Shown: in pieces, positions 44,512 to 52,949 of the stretch
How the letters are laid out: the number at the start of each line of letters is the position of its first letter
Position numbering within the stretch: the stretch's first letter is position 1
Assembly: GCF_030704305.1 (NCBI RefSeq)
Contig: NZ_CP131935.1
Location: 4,216,001-4,280,000 of the forward strand
DNA length: 64,000 bases
Origin: Massilia sp. R2A-15
GTDB taxonomy: Bacteria > Pseudomonadota > Gammaproteobacteria > Burkholderiales > Burkholderiaceae_D
Reading direction: 5' to 3'
Position numbers and translations under genes: made by a program
The notes under the pieces: model-generated
The model's database searches: none
What the model was told of the DNA's origin: nothing
Seen by the model: only the letters and a program-made list of their open reading frames with translations

Positions 44512-45545
44512 GGCGCGACCGTCTCGGTTTCGCGCGGCGCTTGGCCCGCCACCGCCGGCGTGCCTTCCGGCGCCGGCTGGGTGATCTGCTCGATCACGTA
44601 GCGCGGGCGCGCCTTGACCTCGCCGTAGATCTTGCCGAGGTAGGCGCCGATCACGCCCAGGCACAGGATCTGGATTCCGCCCAGCACGGTCATCGGCAGC
44701 ACGGTCGAGGCCCAGCCCGGCACCGCGCGGTCGGTAAACAAGCTGATCCACAGCACCCAGGCCGACACCGCCATCGCGCCGGCGAACACCACGAAGCCGG
44801 TCACCGTGATGATCTGCAGCGGCACGGTCGAAAACGAGGTGATCGCCTGCATCGCCAGCTTGATCATCTTGCTCAGCGGGTATTTCGACTCGCCCGCGAA
44901 GCGCTCGCGGCGCTCGTATTCCACCACCGCGCTGCGATAGCCGATCAGCGGCACGATGCCGCGCAGGTACAGGTTCACTTCGCGGTAGTCGCGCAGCGCC
45001 TCGATCGCGCGCCGGCTCATCAGGCGGAAGTCGGCGTGGTTGTGCACCAGCTCGACGCCGAAGAAGGCCAGCGTGCGGTAGAACAGGACCGCGCTGTTGC
45101 GCTTGAAGAAGGTGTCGGTGGCGCGCTCGTTGCGCACGCCGTACACGATGTCGGCGCCTTCCAGGTGGCGGTCGACCATGCGCTCGATCGCCTCGATGTC
45201 GTCCTGCAGGTCGGCGTCGATGGTGACCACGGCGTCGCCGTCGGCCGTCATCATCCCGGCCAGCACGGCATTCTGGTGGCCGCGGTTGCGCGAGAGCTTC
45301 AGGCCGGCCACCCGCGGACGCTGGCGCGCGGCCTGCTCGATCAGGGCCCAGGTCGCGTCGGCGCTGCCGTCGTCAACAAAAATGATGCCGCTGTCGGCGG
45401 CGATCTTGCCCTTGTCGATCAGGCGCCCGAGCAGCGCGTCGAACTGGCGGCATGCCTCGGGCAGGACTTCCTCCTCGTTATAGCAAGGGACGACGATGTG
45501 AAGCTTGATGCGCCCGGGGGCATTGATACCGCTCGAATTGCTCAT
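44508..45545 (-). CDS. GT2 polyprenyl-phosphate glycosyltransferase (GtrB/ArnC-like)
   Basis: 345 residues. Nucleotide-sugar-binding GT-A fold: VVPCYNEEEVLPEACRQFDA, FVDDGSADATWALIE (first Asp pair), LSRNRGHQNAVLAGM and the metal-binding VVTIDADLQDD. Two C-terminal membrane spans follow (TVTGFVVFAGAMAVSAWVLW; TVLGGIQILCLGVIGAYLGK). Such enzymes transfer a sugar from a nucleotide donor to undecaprenyl phosphate on the cytoplasmic face. The gene overlaps the downstream GtrA-GT39 gene, forming a complete sugar-modification module, possibly for lipid A, O-antigen or a glycoprotein. Confidence 0.92.
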   Translation of the reverse strand: MSNSSGINAPGRIKLHIVVPCYNEEEVLPEACRQFDALLGRLIDKGKIAADSGIIFVDDGSADATWALIEQAARQRPRVAGLKLSRNRGHQNAVLAGMMTADGDAVVTIDADLQDDIEAIERMVDRHLEGADIVYGVRNERATDTFFKRNSAVLFYRTLAFFGVELVHNHADFRLMSRRAIEALRDYREVNLYLRGIVPLIGYRSAVVEYERRERFAGESKYPLSKMIKLAMQAITSFSTVPLQIITVTGFVVFAGAMAVSAWVLWISLFTDRAVPGWASTVLPMTVLGGIQILCLGVIGAYLGKIYGEVKARPRYVIEQITQPAPEGTPAVAGQAPRETETVAP

Positions 45546-45664
45546 GATTCGCGAATTCCTGCTGGAAAATTACTTAAAGCAATATCGTAGCAGAGTGGAA
45601 ACGGCAACTTCAAATGGCGCCATCCCACTAAAATGGGAGGCGTCCCCACCCGCGGAGAGCGACC

Positions 45665-45970
45665 ATGACGATCTTGCCCGAGCAACTGGCAGCGCTGATG
45701 CACGAGGTCGAACAGGAAGACCCGATCGATTTCGCCGACTTGCCCTTCGCCGAGCACGAACTGCGCGAACTGGTCGCCCTGCACCTGTGCGAGATGGCCG
45801 GGGCGATGGAACAGTTCAGCACCGAGGACCGCCTGCTGACCCTGCTGGCGGTGTCGGCCAAGCTGGTGCTGGAGAACCTGGTGCTGCACCTGCAGCTGCT
45901 GCGCCGCCACGGCCTGCCGGTCGGCGACAACCTCGAAGCCCTGCTGAGCCGCCTGCGCAAGCCGGACTGA
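45665..45970 (+). CDS. Hypothetical acidic helical protein
   Basis: 101 residues (MTILPEQLAALMHEVEQEDP ... LEALLSRLRKPD), rich in Leu and Glu, all-helical by composition, no signal or membrane span. The ribosome site is in GGAGAGCGACC upstream of ATG 45665. I do not recognise the family. Divergent to the GT2 gene; PrsT follows after 134 bp with its own promoter region. Confidence 0.72.
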   Translation: MTILPEQLAALMHEVEQEDPIDFADLPFAEHELRELVALHLCEMAGAMEQFSTEDRLLTLLAVSAKLVLENLVLHLQLLRRHGLPVGDNLEALLSRLRKPD

Positions 45971-46104
45971 ACGTATTTTTTACAACAGCAATCGAATCGG
46001 AGGGAAATAACCCATTCCTTGAGGTATTATTGATAACTATCACGGTAATGCCGAACCTTGCCGCGTGTCTTACGCACCGCGGCATCCAACCAAGGAATTG
46101 ACCT

Positions 46105-48879
46105 ATGTCGCGTCGCGCCACCTCCCCAGCCATCCGCGCATCCGTTGTGCTCACCGCCCTGATGCTCGCCGCCGGCCTGTCCGGCTGCGGAAAATCCGAC
46201 ACCAGCGCTTCGCTGATGGCCGACGCCCGGCAGTACCAGGAAAAAGGCGATACCAAGGCGGCCTTGATCCAGCTGAAGAACGCCGCGGTCAAGAGCCCGG
46301 AAGACGCCGAGGTGCGCTTGCAGCTGGCCCACCTGTACAACCTGGCCCAGGACCCGGTCTCGGCCGAGAAGGAAGTGCGCAAGGCGGCCAGCCTGGGCAT
46401 GGACAGCGCGCGCACCGCGCCGGAGCTGGTCAAGGCCCTGCTCGCGCAAGGCCAGCCGCAGAAAGCGCTCGACGAAAGCGCGGCGGCCAAGCCGGGCGCC
46501 GAACTGCTGGCCGGGCGCGGCGACGCCTTCCTGGCGCTGCGGCAGACGGACAAGGCGAAGGAATCGTTCGAGCAGGCGCTCGCCGCCCAGCCGGGCCACG
46601 CCGAAGCGCTGCTCGGCCAGGCGCGCCTGGCGGCCCAGGACAAGGACCTCGACGGCGCCCTGCGCCTGGTCGACCAGGCCGCCAGCGCCAATCCGAAAGA
46701 TGCGTCGGTACAGTTCTTCAAGGGCAGCCTGCTGCGCGCCCAGGGCAAGCAGGAACTGGCGCTGGCCGCGTTCAGCCAGGCCATCGCGCTCAAGCCCGAC
46801 CACGTCAACGCGCGCGTCGAGCGCGCCGTGCTGGAAACGGCCGCCAAGAAGTTCGAGGCGGCCCGGGCCGACATCGACGCGGCGCTGAAGATCGCGCCGA
46901 CGGCGCCCGTGGTGCTGTACGCCCAGGGCCTGCTGGACTTCACCCAAGGCAAATACCCGGCCGCCCAGGAATCGCTGCAGAAAGTGCTGCGCGTGGCGCC
47001 GAACCATATGCCGTCGCTCCTGCTGGCCGGCTCGGTGGAAACGGCCATGGGCGCGTTCGAGCAGGCCGAGCAGCACACCCGCCAGTACCTGGGCCAGTTC
47101 CCCGACAACGAGTATGCGCGCAAGCTGCTGGCGCAGATCCAGCTGAGAAACCGCCAGCCGCTGGAAGCGACCGCGACCCTGTCGCCGCTGCTCAAGGAAG
47201 GCAGCCAGGACGCCCAAGTACTGGCGCTGGCCGGCGAATCGTCGATGCGCGCGCGCGACTTCAACAAGTCCACCGAATATTTCGAGAAGGCGAGCGCGCT
47301 GGCGCCGCAGACGGCGTCCTTGCACACCTCGCTGGGCCTGTCGAAACTGGGCCAGGGCGACCAGCAAAGCGGCCTGGCCGAGCTGGAAAAGGCGATCGCG
47401 CTCGATCCTAAATCGGAAAGCGCGGCGACCACGCTGGTGACCACCGAACTGGCGCTCAAGCATTACGACAAGGCGCTGGCGGCGGTGCAGAAGCTGATCG
47501 CGGCGCAGCCGCAAAGCGCCGCGGCGCGCAACCTCGAAGGCGGCGTGCACATGGCCAAGGGCGACCGCGCCGCGGCGCGCGCCAGCTTCGAGAAGGCGGC
47601 CAGCCTGCAGCCGGACCTGCTGGTGCCGGTGCGCAACCTGGCGATCATGGACGTGGACGACAAGAAGCCGGACGCGGCCAAGCAGCGCCTGCTGGCCTTC
47701 CTCGACAAGAACAAGAAGAACGCCGAGGCGATGGCGACGCTGGCGCAGCTGGCGCTGAGCCAGAAGCACCCGGAAGAAGCGACCACCTGGCTGGAAAAGG
47801 CCCAGGCGGAAAATCCCGACGCGGTCGCTCCGGCGCGGATGCTGGCGGCGCACTACCTGCGCAGCAAGCAGGCTCCCAAGGCCGTCATCCTGATCCGCAA
47901 GGTGCAGACCGCGCATCCGGCCGACGCCGACCTGCTCGACCTGCTCGGCCAGGCCCAGCTGGCCACCGACGATGCGGCCGGCGCGCTCGAGACCTACAGC
48001 AAGCTGGTCAGCGTGACGCCGAAGTCGGCCCAGGCCCAGATGCGCCTGGCGACGGCGCACGCCAAGCTGAAAAACCCGGGCGCGGCGGCCGACGACCTGA
48101 AGAAGGCGCTGGCGCTCGATCCGACCTTCATGCCGGCGCGCTACGCCCAGCTCGAGATGGCGATGGCCAAGGGGCCGACCGACGAGGCGCTGGCGCTGGC
48201 GCGCCAGCTCCAGCAAGCCGCGCCGAAGTCGGCCGAGCCGCTGGTGGTCGAAGGCGCTATCCTGGCCGCCCAGAAAAAGCCGGAAGCCGCGCTCAAGGCC
48301 TACGAGAAGGCGTTCACGCTGGCCCAGTCGCCGCAGCTCTTGGTGCGCCTGGCCGCGACGATGAAGTCGATGGGCAAGGACAAGGAAGCCGACGCCAGGC
48401 TGATGCAGTGGCAGAAGGAACACGGAACCGACCCGGTGATCGTCATGTACATGGGCGAAAACGCGCTGGCGAAGAAGCAATTCAAGGAAGCGGCCGAGCA
48501 GTTTGAAACCGTACTCAAGACCCACCCGGACAATCCGGCCGCGCTCAACAACCTGGCGCTGGCCTACCAGGCGCAAAAGGATCCGCGCGCACTGCCGATG
48601 GCCGAGCGGGCCATGCAACTGGCGCCCGACAGCGCCGCGGTGATCGACACGGTGGGCTGGATGCTGTCGCAGCAAGGCAACGTGCAGCGCGCCCTGCCGC
48701 TGCTGCAAAAGGCGGTGACGATCGCGCCGAAAGCGCCGGAACTGCGCTACCACCTGGCGTTTGCGCTGAACCAGTCCGGCGACAAGAAGGCGGCGCGCCA
48801 GGAACTCGATAAATTGCTCGCGGACAACAAGGCATTCCCGCAATTGGACGATGCTAAGGCATTGCTGAAAATTCTTTGA
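46105..48879 (+). CDS. prsT: XrtA/PEP-CTERM system TPR lipoprotein PrsT
   Basis: 924 residues. Lipoprotein signal with lipobox LSGC at Cys28, then TPR-like helical repeats over almost the whole length (for example AKESFEQALAAQPGHAEALL; LAAFSQAIALKPDHVNARVE; AAEQFETVLKTHPDNPAALN). Size and architecture match PrsT, a TPR protein found with the PrsK/PrsR sensor-regulator pair and exosortase genes. It probably works at the membrane as a scaffold in export or sorting of PEP-CTERM proteins. PrsK and PrsR are not in the window. Confidence 0.88.
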   Translation: MSRRATSPAIRASVVLTALMLAAGLSGCGKSDTSASLMADARQYQEKGDTKAALIQLKNAAVKSPEDAEVRLQLAHLYNLAQDPVSAEKEVRKAASLGMDSARTAPELVKALLAQGQPQKALDESAAAKPGAELLAGRGDAFLALRQTDKAKESFEQALAAQPGHAEALLGQARLAAQDKDLDGALRLVDQAASANPKDASVQFFKGSLLRAQGKQELALAAFSQAIALKPDHVNARVERAVLETAAKKFEAARADIDAALKIAPTAPVVLYAQGLLDFTQGKYPAAQESLQKVLRVAPNHMPSLLLAGSVETAMGAFEQAEQHTRQYLGQFPDNEYARKLLAQIQLRNRQPLEATATLSPLLKEGSQDAQVLALAGESSMRARDFNKSTEYFEKASALAPQTASLHTSLGLSKLGQGDQQSGLAELEKAIALDPKSESAATTLVTTELALKHYDKALAAVQKLIAAQPQSAAARNLEGGVHMAKGDRAAARASFEKAASLQPDLLVPVRNLAIMDVDDKKPDAAKQRLLAFLDKNKKNAEAMATLAQLALSQKHPEEATTWLEKAQAENPDAVAPARMLAAHYLRSKQAPKAVILIRKVQTAHPADADLLDLLGQAQLATDDAAGALETYSKLVSVTPKSAQAQMRLATAHAKLKNPGAAADDLKKALALDPTFMPARYAQLEMAMAKGPTDEALALARQLQQAAPKSAEPLVVEGAILAAQKKPEAALKAYEKAFTLAQSPQLLVRLAATMKSMGKDKEADARLMQWQKEHGTDPVIVMYMGENALAKKQFKEAAEQFETVLKTHPDNPAALNNLALAYQAQKDPRALPMAERAMQLAPDSAAVIDTVGWMLSQQGNVQRALPLLQKAVTIAPKAPELRYHLAFALNQSGDKKAARQELDKLLADNKAFPQLDDAKALLKIL

Positions 48880-48985
48880 GGCATTTTGCATTTCGGCATG
48901 GTATGGTGGCAATAACACAACAGCGTATTCACCATCCGGCCGGGATCGCAGACCTTGCCCCAACCAGACTTTTGCAGGAGCCACC

Positions 48986-49774
48986 GTGAGCGCCAAAATC
49001 GAAGAATGCCCGGAAGCAGTAACAACTGTAAGCAACGGTAAGGATGAGCCTGTATCGGGCGCGCAAGTATCCGACAAACGCGATACTATGTTGTCGAGCC
49101 AATACGAGGACGTGATCGTGAATCAAGGGAAGTACGGCATCCGGCTGACCGACACCGCCGAAGGCCGCAATTCGGCCAGCATGTTGATCAGCAAGATGTA
49201 TGCGTGGCGCGGTTACGCCGGTACGCATCAGCTGCACGACGATCCGAACCGGATCACGCTGACCGCCACCGACCAGGGCGAAACGGTCGGCACGCTGACG
49301 ATCGGCATCGATTCGCCGATCGGGCTGGCGGCCGACCAGATTTTCAAGCCCGAGCTCGACGCCCACCGCGCGCGCGGCGCCAAGCTGTGCGAGTTCACCA
49401 AGTTCGCCTTCGACACCAATGTGCGCTCGAAGACCTCGCTGGCCAACCTGTTCCACCTGGCCGTGATCTACGCGCGCGACATCCATCAGTGCAGCGACAT
49501 CATGATCGAGGTCAACCCGCGCCACCGCCGCTTCTACGAGCACATGCTGGGCTTCCAGCGCGAAGCGGACGTGCGCATCAATCCGCGCGTCAACGCCCCG
49601 GCCTACCTGCTGCGGGTGAACCTGGAATACGTCACCGACCAGATCCGCCAGCACGGCGGCACCTTCACCTCGGGCACCACCGAGCGCTCGTTCTACCCCT
49701 ACTTCTTCTCGCCGCGCGAGGAGTCCGGCATCATCAATCGCCTGCTGGCGGTGGACGAACAACACGCCGCGTAA
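48986..49774 (+). CDS. N-acyl amino acid synthase (FeeM-like) / PEP-CTERM-associated acyltransferase
   Basis: 262 residues from GTG 48986, with AGGAG immediately upstream. After a variable ~45-residue N-terminus, the GNAT-like acyltransferase core includes YGIRLTDTAEGRNSASMLIS, ETVGTLTIGIDSPIGLAADQ, LCEFTKFAFD and EVNPRHRRFYEHMLGFQ. The VNPRHxxFYxxxLGF signature fits FeeM-type N-acyl amino acid synthases, which join a fatty acyl group from acyl-ACP to an amino acid. It is followed after 43 bp by a ThiF-like gene and a nitroreductase, so the acylated amino acid could be a substrate for further steps. Confidence 0.85.
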   Translation: MSAKIEECPEAVTTVSNGKDEPVSGAQVSDKRDTMLSSQYEDVIVNQGKYGIRLTDTAEGRNSASMLISKMYAWRGYAGTHQLHDDPNRITLTATDQGETVGTLTIGIDSPIGLAADQIFKPELDAHRARGAKLCEFTKFAFDTNVRSKTSLANLFHLAVIYARDIHQCSDIMIEVNPRHRRFYEHMLGFQREADVRINPRVNAPAYLLRVNLEYVTDQIRQHGGTFTSGTTERSFYPYFFSPREESGIINRLLAVDEQHAA

Positions 49775-49817
49775 ATAGCGGACTCGACAGTGTCGCGGGC
49801 CGTGCTAATATTTCGCG

Positions 49818-50735
49818 ATGACAAATCCCGCCCTCGCCCCCTCGCCTGACGGCGCCGCCCTGCGCGCCCCCTTCAACTACCACCAGGCGTTCGCCCGCAA
49901 CATCGGCTGGGTCACCGAAGATGAACAGGCGTTGCTGCGCGGCAAGCGCGTGGCGATCGCCGGCGGCGGCGGCGTCGGCGGAGTGCACCTGCTGACCCTG
50001 GCGCGGCTGGGCGTGGGCGCCTTCCACATCGCCGACTTCGACAAATTCGACATCGCCAACTTCAACCGCCAGGTCGGCGCCAACATGCACACCGTGGGCG
50101 AGCCGAAGGTCGAGGTGATGGCGCAGATGGCGCGCGACATCAACCCGGAAATCGACATCAAGCTGTTTCCATCGGGCATCGACAAGGACAACCTGCCGGC
50201 CTTTCTCGACGGCGTCGACCTGTACATCGACGGGCTCGATTTCTTCGCCTTCGACATCCGCCAGCGCACCTTCGCGCTGTGCGCCGAGCTGGGCATCCCG
50301 GCGACCACGGTGGCGCCGCTCGGCATGGGCGCCGCGCTGCTCAATTTCATGCCGGGCAAGATGACGTTCGAGGAATATTTCCAGTGGGGCCAGCGCGCCG
50401 AGATCGACAAGGCGATCCGCTTCGTCGTCGGGCTGGCGCCGGCCGGCCTGCACCGGCCCTACCTGATGGTGCCGTCGGCGGTCAATTTCCACCAGAAACG
50501 CGGCCCGTCCACCATCATGGCCTGCCAGCTGTGCGCCGGCATCGCAGGGACCGAGGCGCTGAAAATCCTGCTGGGCCGCGGCGACGTGCTGGCGGCGCCG
50601 CGCGGCCTGCAGTTCGACGCCTACCGCAACAAGCTGGCGCGCACCTGGCGTCCTGGCGGCAACAACAATCCGCTGCACAAGCTGATGATCAAGATTGCCA
50701 CGCGCCAGTTCGCCAAGATGGCATCGGCCACATGA
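49818..50735 (+). CDS. ThiF/MoeB-type adenylyltransferase (E1-like)
   Basis: 305 residues. Nucleotide-binding GGGGVGG (49-55), then ADFDKFDIANFNRQ (Arg84) and GEPKVEVM (Lys97), and LYIDGLDFF (Asp138), which are the ATP-contacting residues of E1-like enzymes. The family activates a carboxylate, usually the C-terminus of a small ubiquitin-like or sulfur-carrier protein, as acyl-adenylate. No such small partner protein is encoded nearby. A free acid from the FeeM-like enzyme could instead be activated. The C-terminal half contains CQLCAGIAGTEALKILLGRG. Overlaps the next gene by ATGA. Confidence 0.88.
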   Translation: MTNPALAPSPDGAALRAPFNYHQAFARNIGWVTEDEQALLRGKRVAIAGGGGVGGVHLLTLARLGVGAFHIADFDKFDIANFNRQVGANMHTVGEPKVEVMAQMARDINPEIDIKLFPSGIDKDNLPAFLDGVDLYIDGLDFFAFDIRQRTFALCAELGIPATTVAPLGMGAALLNFMPGKMTFEEYFQWGQRAEIDKAIRFVVGLAPAGLHRPYLMVPSAVNFHQKRGPSTIMACQLCAGIAGTEALKILLGRGDVLAAPRGLQFDAYRNKLARTWRPGGNNNPLHKLMIKIATRQFAKMASAT

Positions 50736-51799
50736 GCGCGCCGACCGTCATCGAGCAGATCCTCGAGCTGGCGCGCTGGGCGCCCAGCGGCGACAACATG
50801 CAAACCTGGCGCTTCGAGATCGCCGGCCCGGACCACCTCGTGGTGCACGGCTTCGACACCCGCGACGACTGCGTCTACGACCTCGACGGCCACCCCAGCC
50901 AGATCGCCTTCGGCGCGCTGCTGGAAACCATCGCGATCGCCGCCAGCGCCCACGGCCTGCGCGCCGAGGCGGCGCGGCGCGGCGACAGCGCCGAGCAGCG
51001 CCCGCTGTTCGACGTGCATTTCGTGGCCGACCCGGCGGTGTCAACCAGCCCGCTGATCGACGCCATCACCACGCGCACCGTGCAACGGCGCCCGATGAAG
51101 ACCCGGCCCCTGACGGCGGCCGACAAGGCGGCGCTGGAAGCGGCCGCCGGCCCCGGCTACCGGGTGCAATGGCTGGAAGGCTTCGGCCCCAAGCTGCGCG
51201 CGGCCAGGCTGATGTTCGACAACGCCAAGCTGCGCCTGACCATGCCCGAGGCCTACGAGGTGCATCGCCGCATCATCCACTGGGGCGTGGACCGCAGCCC
51301 GGACCGCGTGCCTGACCAGGCGCTGGGCGTGGACGCGGCCACCTTGCGCCTGATGAAGTGGGCAATGGAGAGCTGGTCGCGCCTGTCGACGATGAACAGG
51401 CTGATGGGCACCTGGGCGCCGCGCCTGCAGATGGATTTCGTGCCGGGGCTGGCCTGCGCCGCCCACTTCGTCATCAAGGCCGAGCAAGCGCCGGCCGGCA
51501 TCGACGATTACGTCGCCGCCGGGCGCGCGGTGCAGCGCTTCTGGCTGACCCTGACCCAGCGCGGCCTGTTCATGCAGCCGGAAATGACGCCGCTGATCTT
51601 TTCGCGCTACGTCAGCGAGGGCCGGCCGTTCACCCGGCTCGAACCGCTGCACGCGCGCGCGCGCGGCCTGCAGCGGCGCACCGCGGCGCTGATCGGCGGC
51701 GACGCCGCCACCCCGGTCTACATGGGACGCCTGGGCGCCGGCCCGGCGCCGCGCGCCCGCTCGGAGCGCCTGCCGCTCGAACAGCTGATGCAGCGCTAG
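50732..51799 (+). CDS. Nitroreductase-fold FMN protein
   Basis: 355 residues, overlapping the ThiF-like gene. The FMN-binding N-terminus ELARWAPSGDNMQTWRFEI (12-30) and the late segment AVQRFWLTLTQRGLFMQPEM are typical of nitroreductases of the type fused to ThiF domains in mycobacteria (Rv1355c-like). Here the two are separate genes. The middle part is diverged. Such proteins can oxidise or reduce small-molecule substrates using FMN, as in azoline dehydrogenation. A strong terminator follows. Confidence 0.85.
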   Translation: MSAPTVIEQILELARWAPSGDNMQTWRFEIAGPDHLVVHGFDTRDDCVYDLDGHPSQIAFGALLETIAIAASAHGLRAEAARRGDSAEQRPLFDVHFVADPAVSTSPLIDAITTRTVQRRPMKTRPLTAADKAALEAAAGPGYRVQWLEGFGPKLRAARLMFDNAKLRLTMPEAYEVHRRIIHWGVDRSPDRVPDQALGVDAATLRLMKWAMESWSRLSTMNRLMGTWAPRLQMDFVPGLACAAHFVIKAEQAPAGIDDYVAAGRAVQRFWLTLTQRGLFMQPEMTPLIFSRYVSEGRPFTRLEPLHARARGLQRRTAALIGGDAATPVYMGRLGAGPAPRARSERLPLEQLMQR

Positions 51800-51810
51800 G
51801 CAGGGACGAA

Positions 51811-51838
51811 AAAAAAGGGCGCCGCGGCGCCCTTTTTT
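51811..51838. terminator. Bidirectional terminator between nitroreductase and pepA genes
   Basis: Six or more A, stem GGGCGCCG/CGGCGCCC, then six T. It can serve the plus-strand FeeM-like/ThiF/nitroreductase unit and the minus-strand PEP-CTERM gene. Confidence 0.92.
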
Positions 51839-51850
51839 ATTGGCCGGAAA

Positions 51851-52684
51851 TTACTTGGCCGGGCCACGGCGGCGGCGCGCGGCGCCCACGCCCAGCAGGG
51901 CGAAGCCGGCCAGCGCCAGCGTCGCTGGCTCAGGCACTTCGCGCACCAGGTAGCCGCTGCCGTCGGAGCTGACGTGGAACGACTGGCAGTTGCTGGTGGC
52001 GCGATTCGGCACGAACGGGCAGGTCACCGGGGTCAGCGGCGAGGTGAGGTTGTTGTTCGTCACCGCTTCGTACAGCACGCCGCCGGTGCCCAGCAACGCG
52101 GCCAGGTCATTGCCCGCGTGGTCGCGGAAATGCACGGTCGGCAGGATGTTGGTCAGGGTGCCGAGCAGGGTCGAGTCGCCGTTGATGCCGCCGATGATGT
52201 TGGTCGAGGCGGCGTTGCCGCCCAGGCCCACGATGGTACCGGACGCGTACACGTTCGACAGGTTCGCTTCCGGCGCAATCTGGTAGGAACCGGTATCGAA
52301 CACATAGTGGAAGCCGCCGCCCGAATTGAGCGCGGTGACGTGGCCCTGGACGGCGCTGAAGGAAATGCGCAGCATTTCACCGGAAGTCACCGGCGTGCCG
52401 TTGTCGCCGGCGCCGACCACGTTTTCGCTCTGGAACAGGATATTAAAGATCTGCCCCGACTCGCTGAACTTCGCATTGACGAATGCGTTGCCGGTCGGAT
52501 CGAACTCCTGGACGACGATCGCGTCACCGCCGGTGAGGTTCATGCGGCCGATATTCGAGACCGTGCCCGCCGGGGTCTGCAGCGACCAGCCGTCGAGCAC
52601 CACCGTCGCTGCGGAGGCCGATACGCCCGCCGTTGCTAATACGGCCGCAGCGGACAACATACTTGCAATTTTTTTCAGGTTCAT
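51851..52684 (-). CDS. pepA: PEP-CTERM protein of PepA type, copy 1
   Basis: 277 residues. Signal peptide (MNLKKIASMLSAAAVLATAG, cut near ASAA). The mature beta-rich domain has LDGWSLQTPAGTVSNIGRMN, ENVVGAGDNG, SGGGFHYVFDTGS and NIIGGINGDSTLLGTLTNIL, shared with flocculation-associated PepA proteins. The C-terminal sorting signal is VPEPATLALAGFALLGVGAA followed by RRRR (residues about 250-277): PEP motif, membrane span, basic end. An exosortase should cut at PEP and release the protein to the surface or matrix. A sigma-54-type promoter precedes it (52759-52774). Confidence 0.92.
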   Translation of the reverse strand: MNLKKIASMLSAAAVLATAGVSASAATVVLDGWSLQTPAGTVSNIGRMNLTGGDAIVVQEFDPTGNAFVNAKFSESGQIFNILFQSENVVGAGDNGTPVTSGEMLRISFSAVQGHVTALNSGGGFHYVFDTGSYQIAPEANLSNVYASGTIVGLGGNAASTNIIGGINGDSTLLGTLTNILPTVHFRDHAGNDLAALLGTGGVLYEAVTNNNLTSPLTPVTCPFVPNRATSNCQSFHVSSDGSGYLVREVPEPATLALAGFALLGVGAARRRRGPAK

Positions 52685-52758
52685 GGTGTTTCTCCAATGA
52701 GGTGAGAATCTATCTGTGGCCGCATACTGCGAAACTGCTTGTGCCTGCTTGCAGATTA

Positions 52759-52774
52759 AGCAATTCCTGTGCCT
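52759..52774 (-). promoter_or_regulatory. Sigma-54 (-24/-12) promoter of pepA copy 1
   Basis: On the minus strand: AGGCACAGGAATTGCT, with the invariant GG and GC separated by exactly 10 bases. It ends about 75 bp before the pepA start. Only the base before GG departs from the TGGCAC consensus. Confidence 0.8.
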
Positions 52775-52906
52775 AAATAATAATCACCGAAAAATCAAGG
52801 ACTTGGAAAACGCCCGGACGCAAATCCGAAAAAAATGTAAAAAAAATCGACAGGCCCTGCGCCCCGTCCGACCCTGCCCTTCGCGAGCCAGTGCGCGAGG
52901 ACCATG

Positions 52907-52935
52907 AAAAAAGGGCGCCGCAGCGCCCTTTTTTC
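52907..52935. terminator. Intrinsic terminator after pepA copy 2
   Basis: Six A, stem GGGCGC-CGCA-GCGCCC, six T; functional for the minus-strand gene ending at 52950. Confidence 0.9.
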
Positions 52936-52949
52936 GTCCCGCCAAAAAA

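Noticed and set aside
46027..49077. A ~1000-codon open frame on the minus strand across prsT
   Set aside because: High GC leaves the antisense frame open; the protein is Arg/Leu/Gln-rich without domains, whereas the plus strand encodes a clear lipoprotein with TPRs. The same applies to the long antisense frames over ygiQ, the M3 genes, rep, priA and the SNF2 gene.
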